This document shows, one piece after another, positions 20,322 to 30,747 of a stretch of 64,000 nucleotides of DNA (its first letter is position 1; each line of letters starts with the position of its first letter). The DNA is taken from the NCBI RefSeq assembly GCF_010093535.1, contig NW_022985163.1, positions 186,603-250,602 of the forward strand. Direction: 5' to 3'. The position numbers and the translations under genes were made by a program. The notes below the pieces were generated by a model that was not told where the DNA came from, did not search any database, and saw only the letters and a list, made by a program, of their open reading frames with translations. The stretch is from Lindgomyces ingoldianus (Eukaryota > Ascomycota > Dothideomycetes > Pleosporales > Lindgomycetaceae).

Positions 20322-23300
20322 CCTGCTGGTGATCGAGATTTAAAGGTTGTAGTGCTTTGTCCAAGGACTGCGTAGAAATATTTTCCAGTGTAATGATCCA
20401 CATCCAAGCTCAGATACAAGTCCATAAAGTCCGACATGCTAGGTGAACCCAGTGATTCGATGTAACGATAATTTCTGGGGGCTAATGTGGAAGGTATAGA
20501 AATAGTCGTGTGTATATAGGCATAAATGAGCGAGCGAAAACTGCTCTCCGGGAGCGTTGCAGTTTTAGGGAGTCTTGGAACGAAAAGATCGAATACGAAA
20601 GAGAAGTGAACGGACCACATGAAAGAAGGAGGGGAAATTGCGGTTAACTTAAGCTCATGGGCTAGTCTGAAATGAGAGCACTAGAACTGAGGCGGGAATC
20701 GCGGAATTACTATCTCTAGAGCCTGTTGCTCAGACCGAAGGTTCAGAAGAGAAATCTTATCACGCACGCAGGAAAGAAAGATATACAGTGAAAATAAAGC
20801 CTACCTTTCCTCAATTCTGTATGTGAACGAATTGAGTTGGCGTTGGCTGTAGAATGATTCAAGAGGACCTATTTGGAAGAGAACTACGTTTCCTTTCGTC
20901 TCGGTAATTAGCACTTTTAGACTCTGCCTCTTTCCCAAGAGGAAACTGCATGAACCGACTACATAACTGTTCAGTATATAAAATTGAATCATTAGGGAGA
21001 AAGTTCGGATGGGCGACATATCGGACCAACTGTGCACCGTGTTCATCCATGTGACCTTAAAAGTTCTTGGCACAATCACTTGACCAATCTAACCCCCGTA
21101 TCTCACCAGAGTGGTGTAGATAGTTCGCATCCTCGTAAATTCAGTGTTCCTATCTCATTTACGTGGGCAAAATCCTGGTTTTGTTGAAATCCGTCCTCTG
21201 GCGTTCTGACCCCTTCCTAATGACACTGAACGGTTCTTATAGAACGGTGTGCCTTGAGTCTAATTTATCCTGTCCTATAAGGCAGGACAAATACACAGTT
21301 TGGCGCTTTACTGAAAGCTACGACGCAAGCATTTTCTCCGATTCTGATATTTCTTGGATAATATATCTACCTTGGAACTATCATTTGATCGCGAGAGATG
21401 CAGTCCAATGTCTATGGAGATTGAGAGTAAGACCGCCCGAGGGGTTTATATATTCCTCAGCAAGGCTTCCGAGTCCAAGGAAACTAAACCAACACCATAG
21501 GTCACGTAGAGTAAGACTTTCAGATTGGGATACGCGCGTGCGGCTTGGAAGCCCGGGGAAAACTTTTGTGCTGCATGTTCCTTGTGGTAAGGTGAATTTT
21601 GCTATGCTATTCGGAAGTAGATCTTTCTTCTCAGAGGCGCAAGGGCTAACACAAGGGTACTGTGGAGGACGAGAAGATAAGGATTTCAGACCTCTTATAC
21701 CCCAACTCCTACGCTAAACTCAGCTGTGGTGATTGGGAGCTCTTCGGCGCCGCATAAATTGATGCCTATGTCAATTCCCTCCCAGTGCCGTTTTGCGCCA
21801 TGGTCCCTCATCTTAGAGACCTGAGGACCAGCAAAAGATATCGTGAATTTCAAGGAGACCAGTATCGAAGTCTTTGTATTCAACACGTACACCAAATTAA
21901 GTTCTAGTAACCAGGGGAAAGGGGCTCTTCCATGCTGTATACTTTGTGGTCATATTCATTTCTTCCACATGCCATTTTTGACCGAGGCCAAGGAACAAAG
22001 CCGTGGAGACTGAGAAAGTGAAACGACCGAAAGGACTAATAACCCTAACTTCCGACCCCTTATTGCAGCTAGCATTAAAAGCACCCCTTCTTTAGGACCC
22101 CCAACCTGCAGAGTTGGCCACTATAGTTGGGCTATGGTGGGATTTTCGGAAACAATGGTCCGTGGAGTCAGTCAGTGGTTGTCTCGTGGACTTTTGAAGA
22201 TATACACCCGTCAATCGAAATTCTTGGAAAGGCCATGTGCCATGTGGGGCTAGCAGTAACCAATTTTTGGACCCCGAAGGAAGCTTCCATATCGCAGTGA
22301 AGACGACCATGTTGGTGTGAAAGAGTTTTATACACTCCCCGTGGTCCCTTCATCAAATTGGCAATCGATTCGGACAGAGGTCGGGATTATTTCTAAATTT
22401 CCATCGTCATCACAATTTGCGAGTCAAGAACCTCATCTTCACCATCAACAACAACTATGCTAGCCTCCCAATCCAAAGCAGCCCGCCAGAAGTTATAAAA
22501 CATGTTGCTCAAGCAATTTCAAGAGACGAATAAACGAGTGGCGCAGCTCAACTAGCACTGAAGTTTTCAAATATCCCATTGTTGCGGCACAGATATAAAG
22601 ACCCGCATACGCCTTGTTGGAAGACCATTTTAGTGCCTCAGCAGACTGCACAACATCATACTCTCGATACGTTTGATACGCAGGCTGTTAGACAAGCCAG
22701 GAAGCATAGCTCGACTGATGCCAGAATTTTGAAACATTGCGTTGTTGCAGTACGGCTTTTAGAACCCACATAGATTCTTAGGGAATATCATTTTCGAGCC
22801 CCGGTAGACGAAGCGCAGTTCCTTCAGCTCCCTTGATTCGAAGCGGACAACCCAACATCAATTTCGTTGTCGCGATTTTCGATAGCTCGACAGCGAAGTG
22901 GGAAGGATGGAACAATAGGTCGTGGAGTCTCAAACACTCCATTGATGTGGCACGGCTTTTCGAGACTTACATAGATTTTGAGCGAAGGTGAATTTAGAGT
23001 CCAGCAGTCCACCCAATAATATGGATTGTCGTCCTCGTACATTTAGACAGACCGCCAGCAGAGCGGGAAGCATAGCTCGGCCGGGACCTAGTTTTGAAGC
23101 CTTTTGATCTTTCGATAAAGATTTTCGAGATCTACATGGAGCCTGGGGAAGAACCAATTTCGAAGCCCCAGTGAAAGATATGGTGGGAAGAGAAGCGAAA
23201 GTCTTCCGTGTCGATGAAAGGGGGTTTATATACTCCACCCGGAGGAAGAGAATGAAGAGAATGAAGTGAATGGTGGAGAAGAAGGTGGGAAGAACATCAC

Positions 23301-24398
23301 TATTACTAAACCCCCCTCCATTTCTGCTACTATACTGCCTTTCTCCATTCCCATTTCTGCAGAATATGAGACTAGGCTCCACGTAGATCTTAACCAGGAC
23401 ATTTTATAGCCTAGATGTGCATGCAGCCTGTTCTACCCTAAACATTATTTCGGAAACATAGACAAAATCCCAAGGCCAATTTTTGCGACGTCACATGGAA
23501 AGCGGTAGCATTTACTCTTTTTCTGAGAGGAAAATACAGTGTAGTATGGAGTAAGGAAACAAGACTAGCATCGACTTTATACAAGGAAGCGCCCATGGAG
23601 CACGTGAGCAAGCCCTTAGCGTGGACTAAAGGTGGAAGCGTTGGGAGAGAAAAAGGGAAAAAGGTACTAGTTATCACTCCCCCATCACTAGATCTCGATA
23701 GCCCCTCTTTCTATCCACTCTTTATAATAATTATATTGTTTTGCCGTTACGGCGCTCTCCGAGCTCCACCACTTGCTCGTATTCATCAACTCCTGCTGCC
23801 TACCGTAATTATCTGCTGCCTGCTTGACGTCCGTGCTGCCCAACTCGCTGATTTGAGCGTATATAGATCCTTAGATTCGCTCCTTTAACCATCAACTCAG
23901 TTCCTCATGCTTGGTGCTCTCCCCAGATACTTCACAGGTATTAGTACGGCTTCATTGCAATACCACTCTACCGTAAGATAAAAAGCACTTATTAGTATCA
24001 ATAATTGATCAACCAACCAATATTTCATTATGATCTCTAACTACAGCAGGTAGGTAAAACATGAAGACATTCAAGCCAGCCATGTGGCGATATGCATGCA
24101 AGTGATGAAAAAGAGAATAACCAGATAACTAGCCACATCGGGACCATAACAGCTCGACCAGAATCCGTTAGCCGAGAGCCAGTAGCCGACGAGGCGAAAA
24201 TAGTGTACTGTACTGTGTGCCGAATTGCACGAGCAAGCAACCAAGCAATACGCTTCAGCTTTTGTCAAGACCGACCTCCAACGCCAATGTCAACGCTGAG
24301 GACGAGGAACAGCCAACCGCATGCTACATATCATAAAGACGCGGAAGGGAAGAGAAAAGATGGGGGGTATCCAACTTGCGCGCAAACCTCAACAATCA
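20322..24398. other. Gene-poor 4.1 kb stretch with no supported gene
   Basis: GC-normal, not RIPed. Several open frames of 60-184 codons exist (for example 21163-21717 plus, 20801-21079 minus), but none has a recognisable domain, intron signals joining it to a neighbour, or a plausible composition. The first part is the promoter side of the AA9 gene, and the last few hundred bases are the 3' side of spp1. Within it, 22565-23200 contains degenerate tandem units (separate entry). Confidence 0.6.
22565..23200. repeat. Degenerate tandem repeat, about four units of 160-200 bp
   Basis: Anchor segments recur: ..CCAGGAAGCATAGCTCG at 22697, a GCGAAGTGGGAAGGAT version at 22893 and GAGCGGGAAGCATAGCTCGG at 23061. 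Each is followed by TTTTGAAAC or AAACACTCC, then a GGCAC/TTTCGA..CATAGATT or CATGGAGCC block, and (in two units) CATTTTCGAGCCCC or AATTTCGAAGCCCC. An earlier partial unit begins near 22570 (CATTGTTGCGGCACAGA). Similarity is roughly 60-70 percent by eye, so this is an old array. Confidence 0.5.
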
Positions 24399-26813
24399 TC
24401 ACGCTCCAACAACCTCAACCCACCCCTCCCGATTCTTCTCCTCCATATCCACATCCACATCGACACCCCCATCCCCATTTCCAACAAGATCAGCCGCCAT
24501 CGCTCTTTTTGCGCCCCTTGTCCTAGCTCGTTCGCTGACCGACCGTTCTTCTTTCTCGCACTCCTTGATAGCTTCCACGACCTCCATCTCCTCGAAGCGG
24601 GCGTCTTGAAGTTGAAGTTTCTGCCAGTTAGGATGCTTGGGACAGCGCTTTTTGACACAGACCATATCTTTTGCTTTCTCCTCGACGTTGACACTGACGG
24701 GGTTGGGAAGGTCGACGCTCATGCTCACCACTACGCTATCACCACCACCACCACCAGTGATCTCATTGTCGACTGCGGCGATTTGTTCGGGGGTTGGAGA
24801 CAGGGTATTCCATTTGAACGCCGCACGTCCCGTCTTGCTCCGCCGCCACTGGAGGAACTCTGTGTCTGACCACGACAATCTAGAGTCATACCCGCAGAAC
24901 TCCTTGACTTTCAGCTTTTCCTTCTCAGCGCGCCGTAGTGCCTGTTCGCGCGCCATGCTGACGAACTTCTCGCGGTCTTTCAGAACCTCAAGCCGGACTT
25001 TCAGGTCGGTTTTCTCGGTGTGCAGTGCGTTGAGGTGCATGGTCTCGGCCGGGGTGAGGTTGAGATCTTCCGCAGGGTTTATCGCGCCATTGACGCCACC
25101 GAATGTCGCTTTAGTAGGCGAAGCGGTCTGAGGGGGTGAAAGGACTCCAGCGCCCAGACGTTTGAAGGCTTCGATATCTTTTGATCCAACAGCGAGGGCC
25201 TTGAGATCCTTCGCCCTGAGAACTCCGCCAAGAGGTATCGGTTCGTCTTCCTCAGCGGACGCCTGCGCTGAATCATCGCCGTCCTTGCCACCTTTCTTCT
25301 TTGATTTTTTGCCTGCTGCTGTCTTCTTGGCTCCGGCCGTTCGCTGCAGCTGATCTTGGAAGAATTGTATGCCGCATGCTTCTGAGCAGTACTTGCTCTC
25401 CTTGCCCTTTTCGATAATCGCAGGGTTGCCGCATCCTTCCCGCCTGCACATGGCTTTCCACGTCGTCTGTCCTCGCCCGACAGCCTCGCAGTTAGGGCAG
25501 ATGAACTTATCAACTAATTTCTCGTCTACCTGCAGCATGTTCACGCACGCGCCATGAAACCAGTCGTCGCAGCCGCCATCGCATCCGATCATCCAAGTAT
25601 GATTATCTGGCTTGCGACAGATGCAGTAGAGAGTATTGTCGTCGGAAGAGTCGGCTTCGTCATCGGATGCATGTGCCTGGGAGGAGTGGTCGGGTGCGGG
25701 TGAGGATTCGGCGACGGGGGTGCCTGCTTGTGAGCCTTTCTTTGTGCTTTTTGCGGTAGGGACCTTGGATGTGCGTGAGCCTGGTGTTCCAGAGCGGCGC
25801 TCATGACGTACTTCGTTATCGAGTCTTCGCTTCTTCGACGCAGGCTTCTTTGGGGCTGCTGTACCCTTCTTCTTGATGGCCGACGTTCCTGGAGCTGGTC
25901 GTTTCTTTGACGGAGCGAGGGTGGGCTTTGGATCAGTCGGAGACGCAACGCTCTCGCTTGGCGTTTTCTTCACGCGCAGGCCCAGTTCGCTCTGTTTGAC
26001 CGCTTCAATCGCCTTGAGCGTGTCCACGTCCATGTTTTCCGCCGAGACTGAATGATGCCGCTCCGACTGGGCCACAGCGGCCGAGGGCGTTGCCTCTCGC
26101 GGCGTACTGGACGGCTCGTGCTTAATGAAGGGTAGGGGTGACTGCAACTGTGACTGCGAATCGCTGGCCTGAGACAGCGGCAGGTTTGTAGAGATGGGAT
26201 GCAGCGTGCTGCTCACCGAGACGTCAGTCTCGCGGATCTGTGAGATTGTGCCCTCGTCGCACACAGAGGCTGGCTCGCAGTCCTGGGCGCGATCCCGTCC
26301 AAATTCACCCCCATCGCTCGAGCGCGACGGCGGTGGCACCATCTGAGACACATCCTTCCCATACGACGTTGTCATCTGCTGCGACTGGTCGTGGATGCGG
26401 TCGTGGAGCATGGCGGAGAGAGACTGGATGGGTGCGAGGACGGGTGCTGGAGAAGTGCGATTGAGCAGCGACTGGCGCCTCTGCTCCTCAGGAGACTTGG
26501 AGCCGTGGTGGTGGTACTGGTCGAGGGTCGGGGAATGTGCGAGATGCTGCTCAATAGGAGGTAGGGGCTCTACGGGTGAGACGTGGAGGCCGAAGCTGCT
26601 GGTTCGACGGGGCGCGTGGGTGAAGGAGGTGGTGGGAGAAGGGTGGTCGCGCACGGGAGCGTACTGCCCGCCGCGCCCTAGTTGGGAGAGGGTGGTAAGG
26701 GCGTCGGCAGCCTCCGAGGTGGTGATTTTCGCGACGAGCTTGTCCTGGCCGGTGGTGTGCCGCGCCTGGTCGGGCGTCGGTTCGTGGTTGAGGAGGGAAT
26801 TGATGCTGGCCAT
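24399..26813 (-). CDS. spp1: Set1/COMPASS subunit Spp1 (PHD-finger, CFP1-like)
   Basis: Single exon, 804 aa; the ATG at 26813 is in a good context (GCCATGGCC). Residues 1-390 are low-complexity, Ser/Pro-rich with a basic NLS-like stretch (about 303-331). The PHD finger at 394-445 has a complete Cys4-His-Cys3 set: C397, C399, C411, C415, H420, C423, C439, C442. M408 and W418 are placed to form the H3K4me-binding cage. A second zinc site follows (C456, C461, C476, C480), then a coiled coil at about 587-636, and a C-terminal C719..C724..H727..W730 block like the Set1-interaction region of CFP1/Spp1. Known family role: reads H3K4me3 and supports Set1-dependent H3K4 methylation in the nucleus. No CXXC domain, as usual in fungi. 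It lies 350 bp downstream of nse3 on the same strand. Confidence 0.93.
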   Translation of the reverse strand: MASINSLLNHEPTPDQARHTTGQDKLVAKITTSEAADALTTLSQLGRGGQYAPVRDHPSPTTSFTHAPRRTSSFGLHVSPVEPLPPIEQHLAHSPTLDQYHHHGSKSPEEQRRQSLLNRTSPAPVLAPIQSLSAMLHDRIHDQSQQMTTSYGKDVSQMVPPPSRSSDGGEFGRDRAQDCEPASVCDEGTISQIRETDVSVSSTLHPISTNLPLSQASDSQSQLQSPLPFIKHEPSSTPREATPSAAVAQSERHHSVSAENMDVDTLKAIEAVKQSELGLRVKKTPSESVASPTDPKPTLAPSKKRPAPGTSAIKKKGTAAPKKPASKKRRLDNEVRHERRSGTPGSRTSKVPTAKSTKKGSQAGTPVAESSPAPDHSSQAHASDDEADSSDDNTLYCICRKPDNHTWMIGCDGGCDDWFHGACVNMLQVDEKLVDKFICPNCEAVGRGQTTWKAMCRREGCGNPAIIEKGKESKYCSEACGIQFFQDQLQRTAGAKKTAAGKKSKKKGGKDGDDSAQASAEEDEPIPLGGVLRAKDLKALAVGSKDIEAFKRLGAGVLSPPQTASPTKATFGGVNGAINPAEDLNLTPAETMHLNALHTEKTDLKVRLEVLKDREKFVSMAREQALRRAEKEKLKVKEFCGYDSRLSWSDTEFLQWRRSKTGRAAFKWNTLSPTPEQIAAVDNEITGGGGGDSVVVSMSVDLPNPVSVNVEEKAKDMVCVKKRCPKHPNWQKLQLQDARFEEMEVVEAIKECEKEERSVSERARTRGAKRAMAADLVGNGDGGVDVDVDMEEKNREGWVEVVGA

Positions 26814-27163
26814 GGCTGTTGTCGCAGAGTCGGGGCGGGTCTATGAGGAGGGAGTGGTGGTGTGGCGGGCGGGCAGCATCATTTCGGAGCGGGTTTTGGG
26901 GGGTGATCTGAATGAGGGCGGGTGGAGTGAAAAGGTGAAAAGTCGCGGGCGGCTCACTCGCTGGGGCGACAGCACCAGAAGGACTTGGCGCGCTGGGCAG
27001 AGCAAGAGAAGAGGGGCGAGCTTCCTTGATTGATGGCATGCAGCAGCGCAATACCACACCAAGAACGCCGTGGTCACGCTGACAAATCACGCTGGCTGCC
27101 TCTGTGCGCGTTCTTATATTATTGGACTGCCTGCTGGTACTCTTCAGCTGCCCGCGACCTGTC

Positions 27164-28315
27164 CTACTCATCTGCGTCCGCCGCACCTCCCCTTCGTGGC
27201 CGTCCGGCTCCTCGCCTCACTGCACCTTGCGTCGACGCCCCGCCCGCGTCATTCACCGCCCTCTGCGACGGAACCGGCGCGCCGCTCCCACTGATTCCTA
27301 GGCTTCGGTGGAGGCGCTGCTCCAGGTCCGGTATTGCGCTGCCCGACACCGTCCTGACCAAGTTGGCTACCCCCTCCTCACCCACCTCGACCTTGCCCCG
27401 CGGTCCCACCATGTAGTCCACAACATCCTCACCACCAGACGAGTCCTTGATTCTAACTATATAGCCTTCCTTGATCATCCTCGCCAGCACCTTGTCCGTT
27501 CTGTCCACAGGTGTAGACTGTTCCGCATTCATACGCTTGAGGAACCGGTCGAGCCTCGACTCCGGCAGCGTGCCCCTAGAGAGCGATATCAGGGCTATGA
27601 CCATACTGTAGAACCCGACGTAGGAGCTCTCCGTCTCGCTGGTAGGTATGCTGGCCGGCGGGATAACCTCTGGGATGCGATATCTGTCCGGAAGCATGGT
27701 TCGCAGTACCCACTGGCCGCTCGTCTTTGATTGTGACTCTGATGCGGCGGCCGCTAGAAATGCATAGAAATGCATTAGATGAGAGATTTGTAGGAGTCTG
27801 GGAGCTGGGAGCTGGGAGCTGGGAGCTGGGAGCTGCATACCTCGCTTCTGCCTCATTGTCACTTTCTCTCTGTTCGGCAGCTCCACCATTTCCATGCCAA
27901 ATACCTCAATCAACAGTCCGTTAGCTTTAGTGAATACATCTTTAAACGCTCGTGAATGTGATCCCAGCACTACAGCCATTAGCGACCGACGGACCGCAAC
28001 TCTGCCCGAACTCTGTACCTTTCTGGCTGACATCCTGCCTCTTGATGGGAACCCGTGCATATTCGCATGCTAAAGCGTATCGCACCAAACTCTTTGATAG
28101 CTGGGCTATACTTCCGCTTCCGCTCCCCTGTTCCTCCTCCACATCTTCGTCACCATCTAGGGGCGATTCCCGATTACGGTTCCTCTGCGATGCCTGTGTG
28201 GAGATGGGGCCATCCTCCTCGTCGACTGGCTGTTACGGACATCAGCCTCTGCTTCGAGTAGAAATCTAACTGAGCATCAACTCACTGCGCGTCGTTTCCT
28301 TGAAGTCGGCGGCAT
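27164..28315 (-). CDS. nse3: SMC5/6 complex subunit Nse3 (MAGE family), four exons
   Basis: The CDS is the complement of 28286-28315, 28019-28229, 27841-27969 and 27164-27753, giving 319 aa. Introns are 56, 49 and 87 nt, all GT..AG; each junction restores the frame (KRRA to PVDEED, DVSQK to VLGSHSRAF, RQKR to AAAASE). Start chosen at 28315 because the short first exon MPPTSRKRRA ends at a GTGAGT donor. Residues 1-50 are basic then acidic (DGDEDVEEEQG). The MAGE winged-helix domain spans about 55-285, with the typical VFGMEMVELPNREK block (103-116), GFYSMVIALISLSRGTLPE and the GPRGKVEVGEEGV block. The C-terminus is Gly/Arg-rich. In the family, Nse3 binds Nse1 and Nse4 and DNA and serves DNA repair and chromosome segregation. 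It shares a 235 bp divergent promoter region with the Aim18-like gene. Confidence 0.92.
27754..27840 (-). other. In-frame, stop-free third intron of nse3 with a 7 bp minisatellite
   Basis: 87 nt, GTATGC..TTTCTAG. Because it is a multiple of three without a stop, retention would insert 29 residues between RQKR and the next exon. It contains five perfect GGAGCTG units (27801-27835, plus strand) plus an imperfect sixth at the left. Other family members read straight across this point, so I treat it as an intron, but both isoforms are possible. Confidence 0.8.
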
Positions 28316-28550
28316 GCGGATGGATATGTTGACGTCGTCGCCGATTATACACGCTGTAATTTCAGGCTGCGTGTCGACGCGACGCGATCATTCACCACGC
28401 GAATTCAACCCCAGCCTTGGCGCACTACATCATATTCCCAGGTTCTCTCGATTTAGCGAGGGTCCAAGCTCCAGACATTCACTCACCTCACTTCACTCAT
28501 CATCCCATCCCAACCTCTTCCCTGCTCTCTCACCTCCATCCGCTACCCCA
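28316..28550. promoter_or_regulatory. Divergent promoter region of nse3 and the Aim18-like gene
   Basis: The only space between the nse3 ATG (28315, minus) and the chosen Aim18-like ATG (28551, plus). The Aim18-side frame is open upstream to an ATG at 28314 that overlaps the nse3 start codon on the other strand, so part of this may be 5' UTR for both genes. No TATA box; CT-rich tract at about 28480-28550 just before the Aim18-like ATG. Confidence 0.6.
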
Positions 28551-29975
28551 ATGCTGCCAATTCTTGCCCCCTCCATGAACGCCACACGAACCCTCCGACG
28601 CCGATCCATCATCCGCTGCCTCAATGCCCCTCCCGGTCCCCGTCCACGGCAGCAATACCGCCACCTCTCTTCCCACAAGCCCCTCCCCAGGTCTAAAGCA
28701 GAAGCAGAATCCCTCCTCAAAGATAAGGGCAGCCGCCGCCCTGAACTCGAGAATGTGTCCCTCCATCGAGCTGAAGCCATGCGTCGCGCATACTACATTC
28801 GTCGACGAAACTGGCTTGCCCTCGGCGCCGCATTATCCATGATTGCGCCTATGATAATCGTGCGGTTCTGGCCGATGCCGCAGGAAAATAAAGACACCCC
28901 CGCAGAAGACAGTAACCACAACCTCCCAAAAACAGAACCCGACAGCAAGATCGGGAACCTCATTCGGCCAACCCAATGCGACAGCCCACAGTCCGCCACC
29001 GAAACCTTCCAAGGTAAAAAAGTCGTCGTCGGCCCCCGCGACAAAATCCTCGCCGCCCCTGAAACCTCCGAAGATCCCAAAGGCACGGACATAGATACCA
29101 TTGAGCTCATTCCAACCGGTACCTCTTACGTCCCATACTTCCCGAAAACAATCTCCCTCCCCAATTCCAACTTGACTGCCCCCGAATCTGCGGCGGCCTC
29201 TACAGCAGAATACACGCTCCTCGGCCTAGGGATCCGCAAGGTATCCTTCCTAAAAGTCCAAGTCTACATCGTCGGCCTCTACATAAAAACCTCCTCTCTC
29301 TCTACTCTCCAAAACCACCTCATAAACACCATTAACCCGTCTGCATCCGCTTTAATCCCAGACGAAAAAGGAGCCCTAAGGTCCTCCCTCCTTGATCCTG
29401 ACAAATCGAGCCAAATATGGGAGACTATTTTGAGCAAGAAGGGGACCGAGGCCGTGGAAATGGCATGGAGGGTTGTCCCTGCCCGAGGCACGGATTTCAA
29501 GCATTTGCAGGATGGATGGATGAGAGGTGTAGCATCGCGCACAGATGAGGTGAAGCGGAAACAGCAGGATTTGTTGAGGCAACAGGCTGTGCAGGAGAAG
29601 CGTATCGCGCTTCCACAACCAGTAGAACAAAATGAATTCGATGACGAGAGCTTCGGACTCGCGATGAAGGATTTCAAAGCCCTTTTTCAGGGGCGAGGGA
29701 AGGCGCCTAAGGGAAGCGTTATTGCTCTCACCAGGGATAAGGATGGGGTGTTAGGGGCCTTGTATCAACCGCTGACGAAGACGAATAGAGGGGAGAAGCT
29801 GGGGGACATTGTGAATTTGGGAGAGGTTAGGGATGAGAGGGTTGGGAGGCTGGTGTGGTTGTTGTATCTTGGGGGGAAGAACGTGAGTTCGGAGGATGCA
29901 AGGAAGGATATTGTGGATGGGTGTGTGAGGATTGTTGAGAGGCCTGTTGGTACAGTTGAGGGGATGGTGCAGTGA
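28551..29975 (+). CDS. Aim18-like mitochondrial chalcone-isomerase-fold protein
   Basis: 474 aa from ATG 28551, single exon. This start is preferred over the upstream in-frame ATG at 28314 because the protein then begins with an Arg-rich, acid-poor presequence (MLPILAPSMN.TRTLRRRSIIR) suited to mitochondrial import. One membrane helix at about 88-107 (WLALGAALSMIAPMIIVRFW) suggests the inner membrane. The chalcone-isomerase-like domain covers about 183-465: YTLLGLGIRKVSFLKVQVYIVGLYI, then the WRVVPARGTDFKHL block and a C-terminal GKAPKGSVIALTRDKDG..GALYQPL block. Family: yeast Aim18/Aim46, reported to be non-enzymatic, haem-binding CHI-fold proteins; no flavonoid role is expected in a fungus. 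The insert between the helix and the domain is long and polar. Convergence with the RIP block begins 356 bp downstream. Confidence 0.9.
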   Translation: MLPILAPSMNATRTLRRRSIIRCLNAPPGPRPRQQYRHLSSHKPLPRSKAEAESLLKDKGSRRPELENVSLHRAEAMRRAYYIRRRNWLALGAALSMIAPMIIVRFWPMPQENKDTPAEDSNHNLPKTEPDSKIGNLIRPTQCDSPQSATETFQGKKVVVGPRDKILAAPETSEDPKGTDIDTIELIPTGTSYVPYFPKTISLPNSNLTAPESAAASTAEYTLLGLGIRKVSFLKVQVYIVGLYIKTSSLSTLQNHLINTINPSASALIPDEKGALRSSLLDPDKSSQIWETILSKKGTEAVEMAWRVVPARGTDFKHLQDGWMRGVASRTDEVKRKQQDLLRQQAVQEKRIALPQPVEQNEFDDESFGLAMKDFKALFQGRGKAPKGSVIALTRDKDGVLGALYQPLTKTNRGEKLGDIVNLGEVRDERVGRLVWLLYLGGKNVSSEDARKDIVDGCVRIVERPVGTVEGMVQ

Positions 29976-30331
29976 GTGGATGACATGAAGTGGAAGACGG
30001 TGGTTCAGGATTCAATCTGTGTTGATAGAGAGACTAACAACTCAGACGTGTACTATACCGTGCACGAATGTGCAACTCCTTGCTAAATGGCAGCAAGTTC
30101 TGGAGCAACTTTAGCCCGGCGTGAATTCTACTCTTCACTGGGACGTCAAACAATTCCACTAAACTGAGGGCTACCTTTACAGCTGTATTAGATCCTCAGG
30201 TGTACGCGATATATTCTATGGCCAAAAGTGACCTCACCAAAGTCTATTTCCGCTTTCGAACCTGAGCATACAAGGGTTTACGTAATCCATCAGTGAGCTG
30301 CGCACCCCACCAAAACACGTGCGCCTTTTTA
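29976..30331. other. Intergenic 3' region at the island edge
   Basis: GC-normal, non-RIPed sequence after the Aim18-like stop. No gene or RNA seen. Normal composition stops exactly where a Fot1-type terminal repeat begins at 30332. Confidence 0.6.
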
Positions 30332-30746
30332 ACGTACCCCACAGGCTAAGTCGCTTTTGCGAAGACTACACTAAACTACTCTTCCTACACTAATGCATTC
30401 CTAATAACACTACGTAGATATGTTAAAAAAATATTAGATATAGCTTACACTTTAGGCTTTTAAATAAAACGTAACACTTTTTAAGTAATATACTACAGCT
30501 ACAGCCAGCCGCTAAAAGTCTAGTTCGCCAAGCCACCAACACTAAAACGCGCGATGAACGCGTTAATCAACTACCACCTACGCAACCATGCAGCGTCGTT
30601 CTTTTAGCTAAGAGATAAGCGTAAATTATTAGCGCAACGCTAAGTTATCTATAAGAGCTTAAGATTTAATTATTTTAAAGTAGAAGGCTAGCGCAGCTGT
30701 AGCAAAGTTAGCTAATAAATTTAGCTGCATAATAGAGTTCATACAT
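30332..30746 (+). mobile_element. Fot1-type 5' end (third end variant) fused to unassigned sequence
   Basis: TA at 30330-30331 is followed by ACGTACCCCACAGGCTAAG, a diverged left end lacking the tandem AAGTTGCTTAC motif. 30380-30505 aligns to the start of the full-length copy (CTACACTAATGCATTCCTAATAAC..). After CTACAGCT at about 30505 the match stops. 30507-30740 is only partly RIPed and contains GC-rich patches (GCGCGATGAACGCG, CTACGCAACCATGCAGCG) that I cannot assign. Confidence 0.6.
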
Positions 30747-30747
30747 A

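Noticed and set aside
20318..20620. 100-codon minus-strand frame overlapping the AA9 start
   Set aside because: Covers the AA9 leader; no domain, and the AA9 signal peptide is in another frame.
20801..21079. 92-codon minus-strand frame
   Set aside because: No family, no splice partner, atypical composition.
21163..21717. 184-codon plus-strand frame
   Set aside because: The longest orphan frame in the gene-poor stretch, but it starts at GTG and shows no signal peptide, domain or conserved-looking motif. Kept out for lack of support.
24092..24869. Plus-strand frames opposite the 3' end of spp1
   Set aside because: Mirror frames of the spp1 coding strand and its 3' flank.
26395..27416. Several Arg/Ser-rich frames around the start of spp1 and the end of nse3
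   Set aside because: GC-rich shadow frames of the two supported genes.
18098..29975. Secondary-metabolite or other functional gene cluster
   Set aside because: The five genes belong to unrelated processes and no synthase, transporter or cluster regulator is present.
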